From Adiantum capillus-veneris (taxonomy: Eukaryota > Streptophyta > Polypodiopsida > Polypodiales > Pteridaceae): 64,000 bases of DNA. The stretch lies in assembly GCA_014529385.2 (NCBI GenBank), contig CM043958.1, positions 125,031,817 through 125,095,816 on the forward strand. The letters run 5' to 3'. The notes below the pieces were generated by a model. The model had not been told where the DNA came from. It did no database searches and worked only from the letters and a program-made list of their open reading frames with translations. Shown here in pieces: positions 1 to 11,223 of the stretch (its first letter is position 1; every line of letters begins with the position of its first letter). The position numbers and the translations under genes are program-made.

Positions 1-81
1 AGGAATCTATTCTAATGAAATGCCCACTATGTTCATGCTAATTTCCGCTACACACAAGTTTTTAGGCCATTAAATGTTACA
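1..81 (+). repeat. 3' end of the 5' LTR of element A
   Basis: It matches the last part of the LTR at 25864-27459 and ends with TTACA directly before the primer site. The rest of this LTR lies outside the window. Confidence 0.9.
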
Positions 82-82
82 C

Positions 83-96
83 TGGTATCAGAGCAC
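83..96 (+). other. Primer binding site of element A (initiator Met tRNA type)
   Basis: TGGTATCAGAGCAC starts two bases after the LTR end. TGGTATCAGAGC is the usual plant primer site complementary to the 3' end of initiator methionine tRNA. Confidence 0.9.
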
Positions 97-498
97 AAGG
101 TTTCTCTTTTCTTGCTCAAGAAGGGAGGTCCTCAAGCTATCTATAAATGGTTGGTATTATTAATTGCCTGTGAGTAAGTAGAATAGGAATTTTTCAACCT
201 TGCAGTGCGCGTGTCATTGTGCAGTTAATGGGGCATCACCGTCGAGAGCTATGGTCTTAATAGTGGAGTCCTACGGGGCTTGCCTACGGCTTAACCACTA
301 TTGAGCTATTAGAAGCTTGACAGGAGCCGGTGCTGTTTTAGTGTTGAAAGACCCTCTCTTCTATTCCTTGCAATTAATGGTATTCGAGCCGCGGGTATAG
401 TAGCTTGAGTGCTTTTTCTAAAGGGGTAAAGAGGAGTAGAAACTAGGGCTTGAAGTGCCAAAGTACACCTAAAAAGTTTACACTTAAAAGTTGTTAGA

Positions 499-1970
499 AT
501 GGCTGACAATAGTAAAGAGAGTGAAATTAATGTTGATAACTTTGATTTTGCTAATGAGCAAGTTACTAATGATGCTGCGATGCTTGTTAACTATCTTGTT
601 TCTAGGCTTCAACAAGCCATGGGCAATCTCTCCAAAGTGAAGTGCAACGGTAGCTCCGTGCTCACGGGATTCTCCAAGCTCATCACCATGACGAGAGAAC
701 ACCTAGGAAGCCTCCTTGTGAGACTACCAAAAGAGGTCTCTCTCCGATTCGGGAATAAGAATAGAATCCCTACGAAGGGCCCAAGAATTTACTTCTTGAT
801 GATGCATCTCCTTCCCAAAGGAGAACTCAAAAGCCTCCATCGAAGGAACGAGAAAGAAGTGAGTCTCCCGCCACCCCGGCGGAGATGGCTCCACGAAGAC
901 GGAGGGCTAAACGCTCTCCATCACCACCAAAGCGGAGAAGACCATCACACTCTTCTCCACGCCATAATTCAAAGACGGATGATAAAAAGCAAGAGAGGAA
1001 AAAGGCGAGAAAGAGGACACCCTCTTCTCCATCTTCTTCATCCTCTTCCTCTTATGAAAGTGATGGTAAAGAAGACCAAGATCAAGACAAGAAAAAGGCG
1101 AGAAAGAGGTCACCCTCTTGTCCACCTTCTTCAAATTCTTCACCTTCTGAAGAAAGTGATGGTGCAACCCTTGAACCATCAAAAAGAAGAGGCCATAGGA
1201 AATCATATGCCAAATGGAAGAGGTCATCCAAGCTGAAGAAGTTCAAAGAGGGAGGGAAGAGCATCTCTTTCCTTACCTTTGGTGCTACGGACAAAGTCTT
1301 GGCCTTTATCCAGCAATTTGATGCGGCGTTTGGAGATGAGGGCTTCACGGAGTCCTCTAAGCTACGCCATGTAGCTATGCACTTTCAAAAGTCCGCCAAG
1401 CAATGGTGGTCTAGCCTACGAGCCAATGGTGAAGCTCCACGAACATGGAAAGCTTTAAGAGCTTCCATTATGAAGCAGTTTTTGGCCACCGATGCCAAAG
1501 ACAAAGTACTCACCGAATGGCGAAGCTTAAAGATCTCTCCCAATGAATCCATCCACAAATATGTAGACAAGTTTTGGGACCTACAACTCAAAGCCACTGT
1601 CTTTAAAAAGTTGGATTTTGGAGAGAAAAAGCAACAATTTTGTGCGGGCTTAACCGAAGAAATGGCGGAGTATGTCAACTCCCAAAGGCCACATACCATA
1701 TCGGTGGTAATACACCATACTATGGTGGCCTCTCAAATCAATTTCCAAACGGGGGCTAAAAGAAATAATAAGCCCACGGAAAACAAGGGTTCCAATGAGC
1801 CTTAGGGGAAGGACAATGTCCAAAAGTCTCCTAAGGGCAACTCCAACAAAGCTAAAGAGAAGGGAGTTTACAAAGGTTAGAACAAACTCTCTCCTGAAGA
1901 TCTTGAGCGTTATCGCAAGTATAACCGGTGTTTCAAGTGGAGCAAACAAGGGCATGCGTACCGCGCTTGT
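499..1970 (+). pseudogene. gag of element A, frameshifted, with RS-rich segment and damaged zinc knuckle
   Basis: Structural polyprotein gene. The start at 499 (MADNSKESE) aligns with the gag start of element B. The frame shifts near 635. The main gag domain lies at about 1270-1800 and contains the QWW and FLA motifs shared with B. Before it, about 885-1200 encodes an Arg/Ser/Lys-rich stretch. Stops fall at 1803 and 1879. The zinc knuckle at 1929-1970 reads C-x2-W-x4-H-x4-C: the second cysteine is tryptophan, whereas B has an intact CCHC. The decay is in line with a dead copy. Confidence 0.85.
999..1165 (+). repeat. Tandem duplication in the RS-rich part of gag (93-bp unit, about 1.8 copies)
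   Basis: The unit beginning AAAAAGGCGAGAAAGAGG at 999 starts again at 1092. Each copy encodes K/R-rich residues followed by a Ser/Pro run and ESDG. Element B has only one copy at the matching place. The unit is a multiple of three and keeps the frame. Confidence 0.75.
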
Positions 1971-2084
1971 CCCCAAAAGAACAACCGCCAAGATCCTCCT
2001 AGAGTTTCCTTGGTTGAAATCCAAGAGGAGGAAATTCACCAAACTCATCACAAAGGATCTCCTCTATGCCGTGCTTGGGGAAAG

Positions 2085-2517
2085 GTAAGAGAACATGATA
2101 CTTTTATTCTCTACTCACTATTTTATATCTATAGAGTTGGCCACCAAGCTAGGCATACAATCCTACGAGATGGGAGATGTCCTACCCGCAGACAATGCCT
2201 TCAAGGGGCAAGAAGCTTCAGTCGCTCCCTTAATCGGGAAATTGATGCTTCATGTCCAAGGCTATGTGGACAAAGAGGAATTCTTTATCTCTCCTCTGAA
2301 GCATGAGGATGTAATCCTAGGGGCACCATGGTTTGACCGCCTGGCTATCGATGTTAAATTTCCTAAAAGGAGAATCTCCTTTAAGTTCAGGGAAAAAGAC
2401 ATGTATATAGATGCTAAGGAAATGGGTAAGACTATTCCCATTGTACATACACCAGCTTTCAACAAGTCAATAAAGAGCTCTATTTCTGTGTACATGATTT
2501 TTGTTAAAGATTCTTAA
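2085..2517 (+). pseudogene. Retropepsin-like protease of element A, active site lost
   Basis: The ORF from 2095 contains the typical FIS-ELATKLGI stretch after the catalytic loop and the later VILGAPWFDRL motif (about 2310-2340). The D-x-G catalytic triplet expected just before STH is missing. At about 2098-2110 the frame jumps from the gag frame to this one, consistent with a small deletion covering the active site. It ends at a TAA (2515-2517) that is not the natural end of pol. Confidence 0.75.
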
Positions 2518-2865
2518 AATGAACCTAATGCTTTAGCAAAAGAAAATAAAAGCAACCAAAAGGAATTAGATTTATCCAATTTTCTCAAGGGGTTTCAAGA
2601 TGTTTTTATTGACGACATCCATTGTGAGCTACCTCCTAAATGAGGTGATGATGACCATGCAATTGAAATTCTTCCAGAAAGTTCACCGCCTAACAAACCT
2701 CCTTATAGAGTTTCTGAAGCTGAACAAGAGGAGATTATGCGGCAAGTGCATGAGTTAGTTGAGAAGGGCATGGTTAGGCCTAGCTCATCTCCATTTTGCT
2801 CACCTATTCTATTAGTGCAAAAGAAAGACGGCACATATCGTATGTGTGTCGACTATAGAGCACTG
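2518..2865 (+). pseudogene. N-terminal part of reverse transcriptase, element A
   Basis: The same frame as the protease continues after the stop. It shows the linker FLKGFQDVFIDD, an in-frame TGA near 2641, then PPYRVSEAEQEE, LVEKGMVRPSSSPF, SPILLVQKKDG and MCVDYRAL, the standard start of a gypsy RT. It ends abruptly at 2865, and the next bases belong to a foreign LTR. The catalytic IDD block of RT is absent from the whole element. Confidence 0.88.
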
Positions 2866-2966
2866 TAGGTCTTCAAAAAAGCTAACCCTAAGGTCTTATG
2901 CTCCATTGGTTAGCCTTGCTCTTGATAGACCATCTCCCATTTGGGCCCCTTTACTATTGGTCCCGT
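2866..2966 (-). repeat. Fragment of a B-family LTR, left piece
   Basis: It is closely similar to 56778-56877 and 63441-63540, the LTRs of element B read on the minus strand. It is truncated on the left against the RT of element A. On the right it is interrupted after CCCGT by an LTR of family C'. The sequence continues at 23456-23584. Confidence 0.85.
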
Positions 2967-3145
2967 TGATAGCCGTTTTTTGGCTTTCCATAATTGCCAT
3001 AGTAAGCTACCTCACCCTACTAAATTCACCCAAACACTATGGCTATCCCTACCATTTCACTGTAAATAGGCGTGTGTGAGTTAGGGGGCTTTTCCCATAT
3101 CTTCTTAAAATCCTCAGCTAGCTAGTCACTGGGCTAGTTGAGTCA

Positions 3146-3170
3146 AATAATAATAATAATAATAATAATA
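3146..3170 (+). repeat. Microsatellite (AAT)n
   Basis: About eight AAT units inside the C' LTR. The C LTRs have A-rich sequence at this place. Confidence 0.95.
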
Positions 3171-3976
3171 AAATATATTATGGCCCATTTGTGTGTAAAT
3201 ATTGCATTATATATGGCCTAAATATAGAGATTTTTATAATTATTCTGGTATTTTATTTAAATATAAACTTAGGTGTGTGTTTTATTAAACGTGTGTATGC
3301 CTTCTTTCATCCTCTTACACCATAAGTATATTTTTTGCCAATATGTACATACTCTAACCTTATATTTTTCCTTTATACAAATCACTCCCACATTTTCACC
3401 CTCACCCTCGTGAAAACAAAAAATTGATTTCTACTCATTGGTCACGTTTATTATATTATTTACTTGCATACCTTTTCCTCTTTCACCCAAAATAATTCAA
3501 AGAGAGACCATATCATATGATTCCAATATCTTTCCATATCCATAACTCCTCCATATTTTTATTATTATTTTTACTCATTATTCTAACACCATGTGCTCAT
3601 TGAGCTAAAGTCCATGAATAGTCCATACACTAGTCCCACCATGTATATATTTCTTTATTCACCAATAATCCTCCTCCATGCATGTGTCAAGGGCAACTTG
3701 GATGCTTTGTATTATGATATGACAAAGGAGGGGCTCACTCTTGGATGCATTGTACAAATTCAACAAAGGAGGGGGCCACTGAAGACTTTTTGTGAGGAAA
3801 AAATAGGTCTTTTGGTGGTCAAAAGAGAAAATGTAGGCCACGTTTTGAATAATCACCTCACATTTTTTCATGATTTTTGGAGCTACCAGCGGTGAGATAT
3901 GATTTTTTGAGTGGACCCCAGTCTGCCCACTTTTCTCACAAGTAGCCCATAGTCTTCTCTCACCTCTTTCCACACT

Positions 3977-3978
<2 letters not shown>

Positions 3979-4015
<37 letters not shown>
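3979..4015 (+). repeat. Microsatellite (AC)n
   Basis: About 18 AC units inside the C' LTR, absent at the matching place in the C LTRs. Confidence 0.95.
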
Positions 4016-4017
<2 letters not shown>

Positions 4018-4488
4018 TTCTCTCAATCCCTCACTCAAACCTGCACCTTCAATGGTTTCTCTCACCTTCTTCACCATTAACCTCCCCACTTACTCCCATA
4101 GCTCTCATATGAGCTCTCCATGTACATACACCATCTCCATGCCTCTCTCTATTATCTCCAAAGTACAACTCCATCTTACTCCTTATATATATACATAAAT
4201 TTAGCATGTGTACCATGCTTAACCTCTGCAAATCAAAAGATCTCATCAACGGAATTACCATTTTCATCACGATGATCAACCTTGGCGGCGGTGACGTAAA
4301 GAAGAGAAGACGAAGAAGAAGATCGATAGTCATTTTGAGAACCTACACAAGTAAGTCCAAAACTTCTTCGAGCTTCACCATCACAAGGATTTGCTCACTT
4401 CATTCAACCATCTTACTCCAACCATCCACCCCATTCTACCCATTGTAAATATATCATTAACTTTCTAGTGATTACTAACACTAACCAC

Positions 4489-6580
4489 TGATAGCCGTTT
4501 TTTGGCTCTCCATAATCGCCGTAGTAAGTTACTCCACCCTACCAAATTCACCCAAACGCTATGGCTATCCCTACCATTTCACTATACATAGGCGTGTGTG
4601 AGTTAGGGGGCTTTTCCCTTATCTTCTTAAAAACCCTAAGCTAGCTAGTCACTTGGCTAGTTGAGCCAAAAATAAAAAATAAATAAAAAATAAAAGTATA
4701 TTATGGCCTCTTTGTGTGTAAATATTTCATTGTATATATGGCCTAAATATAGGGAATTTTTATAATTATTTTGTTATTTTATTTAAATATTTCTACTTAG
4801 GTGTGTGTTTTATTAAACCTATGTACAACTTCTTTCATCCTCTTACACCATAATTATATTTTTTCCCAATATGTACATACTCTAACCTCATATTTTTCCT
4901 TTATACAAATCACTCCCACATTTTCAACCTCACCCTCGTGAAAACAAAAAAATGATTTCTACTCATTGGTTACGTTTATTATATTATTTACTTGCATACC
5001 TTTTCCTCTTTCACCCAAAATAATTCAAGGAGGGACCATATCATATGATTCCAATATCTTTCCATATCCATAACTCCTCCATATTTTTATTATTATTTTT
5101 ACTCATTATTCTAACACCATGTGCTCATTGAGCTAAAGTCCATGAATAGTCCATACACTAGTCCCACCATGTATATATTTCTTTATTCACCAATAATCCT
5201 CCTCCATGCATGGGTCAAGGGCAACCTGGATGCTTTGTATTATAATATGACAAAGGAGGGGCTCACTCTTGGATGCATTGTACAAATTCAACAAAGGAGG
5301 GGTCCACTAAAAGACTTTTGCAGGCATAAAAACTGGCTTTTTGGTGAGAATTTTGGCACCTATCTCAACTCCGAATTTGGAGCGGTGCTCAAAATACAAC
5401 AATGTAGCCCACGCTCTGAATAATCACCTTAAATTTTTTCATGATTTTTGGAGCTACCAACGGTGAGCAATAATTTTTTGAGTGGACCCCAGTCTGCCTA
5501 CTTTTCTCACAAGTAGCCCTTAGTCTTCTCTCACACTTCCACACACCTACTCACTCTTACACATCCCTCCCTCTCCTTCCCTCACTCAAACCTGCATTTT
5601 TCATGGCTTCTCCCACCCTCTTCACCATTACCCTTCTCTCTCATCCCTATAGTTCTTTTATGAACCTCTACATACATACATCCTCTCCATGTCTCTCTCT
5701 ATTGCTTCTATGTTACAATTTCATTTACCTCTCCTAAAAAATATCTAAAATTCCGCATCTTAACCATGATAACTTCTCCAAATTGAAGATTTTTCATCAA
5801 CAAATCCTCTTTTCATTGTGGTGGTCAACTGTGGCGGCGGCGTAAAGAAGCCAAGAAGAAGAAGAAGACCAACGGTCATTTTTTCCACAATCTACACAAG
5901 GGTGAGTTCAAGCTTCTTCAAAGCTTCACCATCTCAATGATTCTCTTTTAATTCACCCCTCTTCCTTCATCAAATCAACTCATCCTACCCATTGTAAATG
6001 TATCACTAACAATTCTAGTGATTATTACCACTGACAACTAACTTCTCTTGTACATACTATCAACATATGGAGTAGGCAACCGCACAAGTAAAACAAATTC
6101 ACTCACTCCCATGGAAGTTTCTCTCCTTTCACCACATCAATAATTCTCTTACTTGAGCCCACATCCATGTGACTCAAGAGAAAAGAGAGACCCCATTCTC
6201 ATTTGAAATTCATAAAAATTCATAATCCTTGATCTTTCCTAATAAAATTGATTAGGCTTAATCCTAATCAAGGCTTCTAAAACCTATAAATAGAACCCAT
6301 TCCTCCTTGAAAAAGACATCACTATACCATTGCACACTAGATTGAGCGTACCACACGCCAGTTCTATCTTGGTTGTAAAGAGAGAGTAAGCTTTCTATAC
6401 ACCATCACCTTGGTGCATAGAAAAGCTTGAGCTAGTTTGAGTGAGTGCGAGTAGAAGATATTCTTCCTACCATTGTTGTATCTACCCCAACATAAATGAA
6501 TTGGTAGTTTTGGGTGCAATTCGTGTCCAAATGCTCATGCTTCTCCTCCACTTTGTCTTGGCAAACTCATTCAGCTTCAA
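4489..6580 (+). repeat. First LTR of the C dimer, 3' end deleted
   Basis: It follows the intact LTR (11224-13823) from TGATAGCC through the TATA box (6285-6292) to about 6580, then joins directly to gag sequence equivalent to 15107. The last 530 bases of the LTR, the primer site, the leader and most of gag are missing. Short matching sequence (AAG) lies at the joint. Confidence 0.88.
6285..6292 (+). promoter_or_regulatory. TATA box in the first C LTR
   Basis: TATAAATA sits in an AT-rich context and is conserved at 13005-13012 in the middle LTR. It is the likely U3 promoter element. Confidence 0.6.
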
Positions 6581-6921
6581 AAGCCGTAGGTCCAAAGGGA
6601 CAAGCAAAGAAGTCTCAAGAGCGAGACCCACAACCTAGGAGAGTCTTGCAATGTTGGAATTGCGGTGAGTCTAGACATGGGATGTATAATTTTCCTTGGC
6701 CCCGTGGGGAGCCAGGGAGATCTAACTTGAATTACCCAGTGATGAATGCAGGTGAAGGAACTACTCAGCAACCACAGCTTATACAAAGGCCAAATGGAGC
6801 AAGACCACCTCCACCAGGAGTGGAAGGAGTTCCACCTTTGCCAGACCCAAACATGCATGTGGAAGAGGTGACAAATTCAAGAGAGGTTGACATGGAAGTA
6901 AATGGCATTAAGCATGGATGA
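6581..6921 (+). pseudogene. C-terminal gag fragment of C body 1
   Basis: Open from upstream through a zinc-knuckle-like motif CWNCGESRHGMYN, in which the last cysteine is Asn. It runs on to a TGA at 6919-6921 where body 2 has CGA (Arg). The same codon neighbourhood shows CGT to CAT and CGA to TGA, both CpG transitions. The N-terminal gag domain is deleted. The frame is the same as the PR-RT ORF that follows. Confidence 0.8.
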
Positions 6922-9251
6922 AGCAAAGGTAAGGAGAAAGAAGGAGTTACATCACAAAGTGACCATGGACGAGAAAAGAAGGCAAAGGAGACCAAGGAAG
7001 CCAAGAGGACTCGACGTCGTATCAACCTCCAAGACTTTCCTCTTGGACATGGAATGGCTCCATACAACCTGTTGGAAGACATGAGAGGTAAGGGTCCTGA
7101 TATCTCATGGCCTCCATTTCTTGCATTATGTCCACAAGTTAGGAGGGATTTAACAAGGGCAGTTAGCACTAGGAGAAAGGTAAAAGAGAGTGTGACTGTC
7201 GTAAAAATTGCACAAGCTGAAATGAATGAGGACATTACACATGTGCTAGATTGTTACATAAAAGGGAGATTGGTTAGGAAAGGTCTAGTGGATGGGGGTG
7301 CACAAATTTGCATCATAACAGAGGGACTCATGCAAAAACTAGGCATGCACATTCATGAGACACTTGAAATTAAGGTCAAGATGGCAAACAATAGCAAGGC
7401 TAGGTGCGTAGGCATTTGTAAAAATGTTTTTGTGGCGGCCTTTGGCATTAAGAAGGCAGTGGATTTCTATGTCATGTCTACCAAAGGAAATGGTTACCCA
7501 TTTATCCTAGGGAGACCATGGCTAATGAAAATGCGAGCTTTGCAGGATTGGGAGAGTGGAAAGCTAATTTGCAGGAACGACAATCATAAGAAGGTTGTCT
7601 TTGACATGAAGGAGCAACCCCAAGAGGAGCTCCATGAAGAATCATCTCAAAGTGAGACGGAAGAAGGTTGGACTGATAACACTTCAGAAGAAGAAAGTAG
7701 CGGCAGCATTACTGAAGAGGAGTCTTCCATCGAAGTCATGGGGGTAAGGTTTAAGCCAACCAACCAAGAGACCTCTTGTCAAGGTTTGGAGGAGGTAGGT
7801 TCCCAAGAGAACCAAAAATTGGAAGATGAGAGAATGCTAGAAGGTATGCTATCTACAACACTTACAAAGGATGAAAGAGAGGAGTTCAAATGTATGCTAA
7901 GGAAATTTCCTAGGCTTTTTGCTAAAGACTACACCGATGTGCGTGGAGTAGATGTTGTTCAACACAAAATTGAGTTGAAGCCAGAGGCCACACCTAAGGC
8001 TCAGAAGCTACGAAGGCTAGGAGTCATCAAGGAGCAGGCTTTACTCAAGGAGGTAAGAAAGCTTCTAGTCGCAGGTTTCATTTATCCAGTGGAGAATTCA
8101 GAGTGGGTCTCTCCCGTTGTTGTCACTCCTAAGAAAAACGGAAAGTGGAGGGTGTGTGTGGATTACCGTCCACTCAATGAGGCAACAAAAAGAGATCACT
8201 TTCCCCTCCCATTTCAGGATGAGATACTAAATGAGGTAGCTGGTCATGAGAAGTACACTGTGTGTGATGGCTACTCAGGCTACTTTCAAATAGGTATCGC
8301 ATTGGAAGATCAATTGAAAACAAACTTTATCACTCCTTGGGGTTGTTATGCTTTTAGAGTCATGCCATTTGGTCTGACAAATGCTCCTGCAACATTCCAA
8401 CGTTTCATGAACATGGTGTTTCAAACATTCTTTGGAAAGTCAATTAGGGTGTTCATTGATGATTTTTGCATTTATAGCTCAAAATCATTGCATCTGCAAA
8501 GGGTAGAAGAAGGTTTAAAGAAGCTCTACGACATGGGAGGTCAACTCAACCCCAACAAGTGCCACATAGGTGAGGATGAAGTGATCTTGCTCGGTCACAA
8601 GGTTTCCTATAAAGGCATTGAGGTGGATCCTTCAAAGGCAAAGGCTCTTATTGAGCTCCCATCACCAAAGAGTCTTAAGGAGGTCATCTCTTTCATTCAG
8701 AAGGTGAAGTATATGTCACGCTTCATTCACTTAGCCTCGGAGTTACTTCATCCTTTGCAAAAGTTGACACAACAAGTAGAATTTGCATGGTCTGATGAAC
8801 TTGAAGAGTATTTTTGTAACATTAAAGCCATTTTGTCAGAGCTACCAACACTCATGCCTCCTTGTTGGGAGTACACATTCTTTGTTAGCTCTAGTGTTGG
8901 AAGGGAAACAATTGGTGCTGTGTTGCTACAACAAGATCCCCACTGTACAAGGATGCGACCTATCTACTGTGCTAGTAGTGTCATGAATGCTTTGGAGAGA
9001 GACTACACAGAAGCAGAACTCATGATGCTTTCTCTCATGTTTGCGGTGAGAAAGTTTAGATCCTACCTGCTACCAAAACCTTTTGTAATTCTCACTGCAA
9101 AAAATTTGTTCCCTTGGGTGTCATCTCAAATGAATCTTAGTACTAGGATCTCAAAGTGGATTATGGAGTTGCAAGAGTTCCAATACTCTTTCAAGGTAGA
9201 AGATAGTGTGCGTGCACAATTAGCAGGGATTCTCACTTATAGGGTACATTG
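6922..9251 (+). pseudogene. Protease, RT and RNase H of C body 1
   Basis: Open apart from the TGA just before it; an ATG lies at 7054. Counting from that ATG, the retropepsin-like active site is VDGGAQ (residue 80), with Gly where Ser or Thr is usual. The linker is rich in Glu and Ser. RT runs over about residues 310-560 with MPFGLTNAPATF and FIDDF (8452-8466) as the catalytic box. The first RNase H follows: IGAVLLQQ is present but the usual catalytic Asp before it is not visible. A one-base loss near 9250, relative to body 2, ends the frame at the join to the second RNase H. Confidence 0.88.
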
Positions 9252-9814
9252 AAGGAAATTAAGGTGCCTCAAGTAAAGACCCTACCATTGCCACCACCAA
9301 AAAGTATTCCCAATGCTTTTACCTTGTTCTTTGATGGAGCTTTTCGACGAGCCACATGGAAATCAGGGGGAGGGCTAGTGTTTCTCAACCCAAGTGGAGA
9401 GGTGGTCATGAAAGAGAAGGTCAATCTACCAGGTTCAACTAGCAACAATGAAGCAGAATACGACACACTAATTCATGGTTTGAAGATGTGCATTGGCCAA
9501 GGGATAAAACGTCTCATGGTAAAGGGAGATGCACTTCTCATTGTTAAACAGATTTTAGGCATTTGGGCATGCAAGAATGAAAGCTTAAGGACAAAATTTC
9601 ATGACATTCGTAAGATGTTTAATCAGTTTGAAGAAGTGCAACTATATCATATTCCGAGGAAACAAAATGAAGATGCCGATTTACTTGCACAACAAGCAGT
9701 TACATGTGTTGAGAGAGAAGTGCAGGTCATCATGGTGGCAGCAACTGTCAAGCAACTGAGATACCAGGGATTGGAGTCATTGGCTCCCATTATTGGCTAC
9801 ATTTTGGAGGGGTA
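9252..9814 (+). pseudogene. Second, archaeal-like RNase H (aRH) of C body 1
   Basis: RNase H fold domain that in Tat elements lies between the first RNase H and integrase. The catalytic residues are all visible: D in FFDGAF, E in NNEAEYDTL, D in VKGDALLIVKQ and D in NEDADLLAQQ. The domain is complete and uninterrupted, but it lies in a different frame from RT and integrase. A missing base near 9250 and an extra G near 9812 bracket it. In body 2 the same domain is in one frame with integrase. The domain order is the evidence for the Tat lineage. Confidence 0.88.
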
Positions 9815-11190
9815 AGTTTCCACAAGACTTCACGAAGGCTCAGAAGAGGAGACTCATGAAGAAGGCAAGTTTCTATCTCTTCCTAGAAGGCTCCCTCTAT
9901 CAAAGAGGGAAGGATCAAGTTTGCAGAAGAGTACCAACTATCGAGGAAATTCCAGCCATTCTAAAAGGTTTTCATGAAGAGGCATGTGGTGGTCATTTTG
10001 CCCAAGAATCAACTGTGAAGAAGATTTTGCTTGCGGGGTATGTTTGGCCAAGCTTGCATGTGGATGTTCAACATTGGTGTAAAAGCTGTCACAATTGTCA
10101 GATAAATGGAAATAGAAGGTTGGTGCATGGCCCGAGGCAAATAGTGCTTGCAAATGGACCCTTTGAAAAGTGGGGCATTGATGCTATGGGTCCTCTGCCT
10201 AGGACAAAAAATGGTAAACTCTACATTCTAGTGGTTGTAGACTATATGACTAGGTGGGTGGAAGCTCAAAGTGTGGCAAGAGTGAATGAGAGGACAGTTA
10301 GCAAGTTTGTGAGCAATCACATTTGTTGCAGATCTGGCAGACCTTTGGAGATTGTTTCTGATAATGGTCCAGGGTTTAGGAAGGGCTTGCTCACAGAAGT
10401 TTGTGAAGAGCTTCACATTCTACATCGTCATAGCACACCATACTACCCACAGTCAAATGGTTTGGTGGAGAAGGCTAATGGTGTCATTGCAGGAGACATT
10501 AGAAAGATGGTGCAAAACAAGACAAAATTATGGGATGAGTTCTTGGATGGTGCCTTGTGGGCATATCGAACCACATATAGGGAAGCCATGGAGTTCACAC
10601 CATTTCACTTGGTCTATGGTCAAGAGGCTTTGTAGCCTATCGCGCTCAACATTCCAACAATGCGACTTCATGGCAAAGGAGCACAAGATGATCAAGAGGT
10701 ATGGATGGATCGACTTCTTACGTTAGTGGAGCTTGAGTGGAAAAGAGAAGCAGCATACGAGTGCTACAAGAGGAAAGCCACACAAGCGAAAGAAACGCAC
10801 GACAAGAAACTGAAGGAGAAAGGCATCAAGGAAGGAGAGCTTGTGATAAGGTATGACAATCGACTCGAAAATCGTTTTGATGCCAAGTTTGAAACTAGAT
10901 GGCAAGGGCCATACATAGTCAAGAAGGCATTCAATTCTAGTTACTATCAGCTTATGGACGTGAATGGTAAAGAGCACTCTAGGAAGGTAAACGGGTATCG
11001 CTTGAAGCCCTATTTGAGTCGCCTTCTACCAAAGGATCTACCAAAGATCTGTCCAAAGGCCGTTGTCTCATGTAAGTATTGTTACATGAACCATGAGTTT
11101 AACTCCAGCCAAAATTCTCAGGGGCAAACAATGAAGATTTCGTCAAGGACTCTGAAGCACTCTCTTTGGAAAAGATGCTCTATGATGGTA
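9793..11190 (+). pseudogene. Integrase of C body 1, one nonsense codon
   Basis: The zinc-binding region is FHEEACGGH followed by CKSCHNC. The catalytic core has D in GIDAMGP, D in VSDNGPGF and E in GLVEKANG, with 35 residues between the second D and E. TAG at 10633-10635 replaces CAG of body 2. After it the frame continues through the C-terminal part with the TRWQGPYIVKKAF (GPY/F) motif. There is no chromodomain. Apart from the single stop the integrase looks intact. Confidence 0.88.
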
Positions 11191-11210
11191 CATGAATATA
11201 GCATCATCCT

Positions 11211-11223
11211 GGGGGAGGGCTAA
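11211..11223 (+). other. Polypurine tract of C body 1
   Basis: GGGGGAGGGCTAA directly precedes the LTR start TGATAG. It primes plus-strand synthesis in LTR elements. The matching tract before the third LTR is 19724-19736. Confidence 0.85.

Larger units (their letters stand above)
2967..4488 (+). repeat. Left part of a solo LTR of family C'
   Basis: It begins TGATAGCC like the C LTRs at 4489, 11224 and 19737 and aligns with them until about 4488. It is more diverged, and has its own AAT and AC tracts. Its last base corresponds to about position 12757 in the intact C LTR. The piece at 22111-23455 resumes at the equivalent next position and ends in CCTCA. The outer flanks are CCGT (2963-2966) and CCGTG (23456-23460), a target duplication with one base lost. 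Confidence 0.8.

Noticed and set aside
83-96. The iMet-type motifs (83, 28314, 50171, 61861) as tRNA genes.
   Set aside because: They are only 12-15 bases long and sit next to LTR ends, so they are primer sites.
2967-4488. The LTR piece at 2967-4488 as a fourth LTR of the C tandem array.
   Set aside because: It is more diverged, stops mid-LTR, and its continuation is found at 22111 with matching outer flanks. It is a separate, older LTR that was the target of the dimer.
6577-7235. Minus-strand ORFs within the C bodies (for example 6765-7235 and 15286-15756).
   Set aside because: They are shadows of the gag-PR frame. Their similarity to each other only reflects the two body copies.
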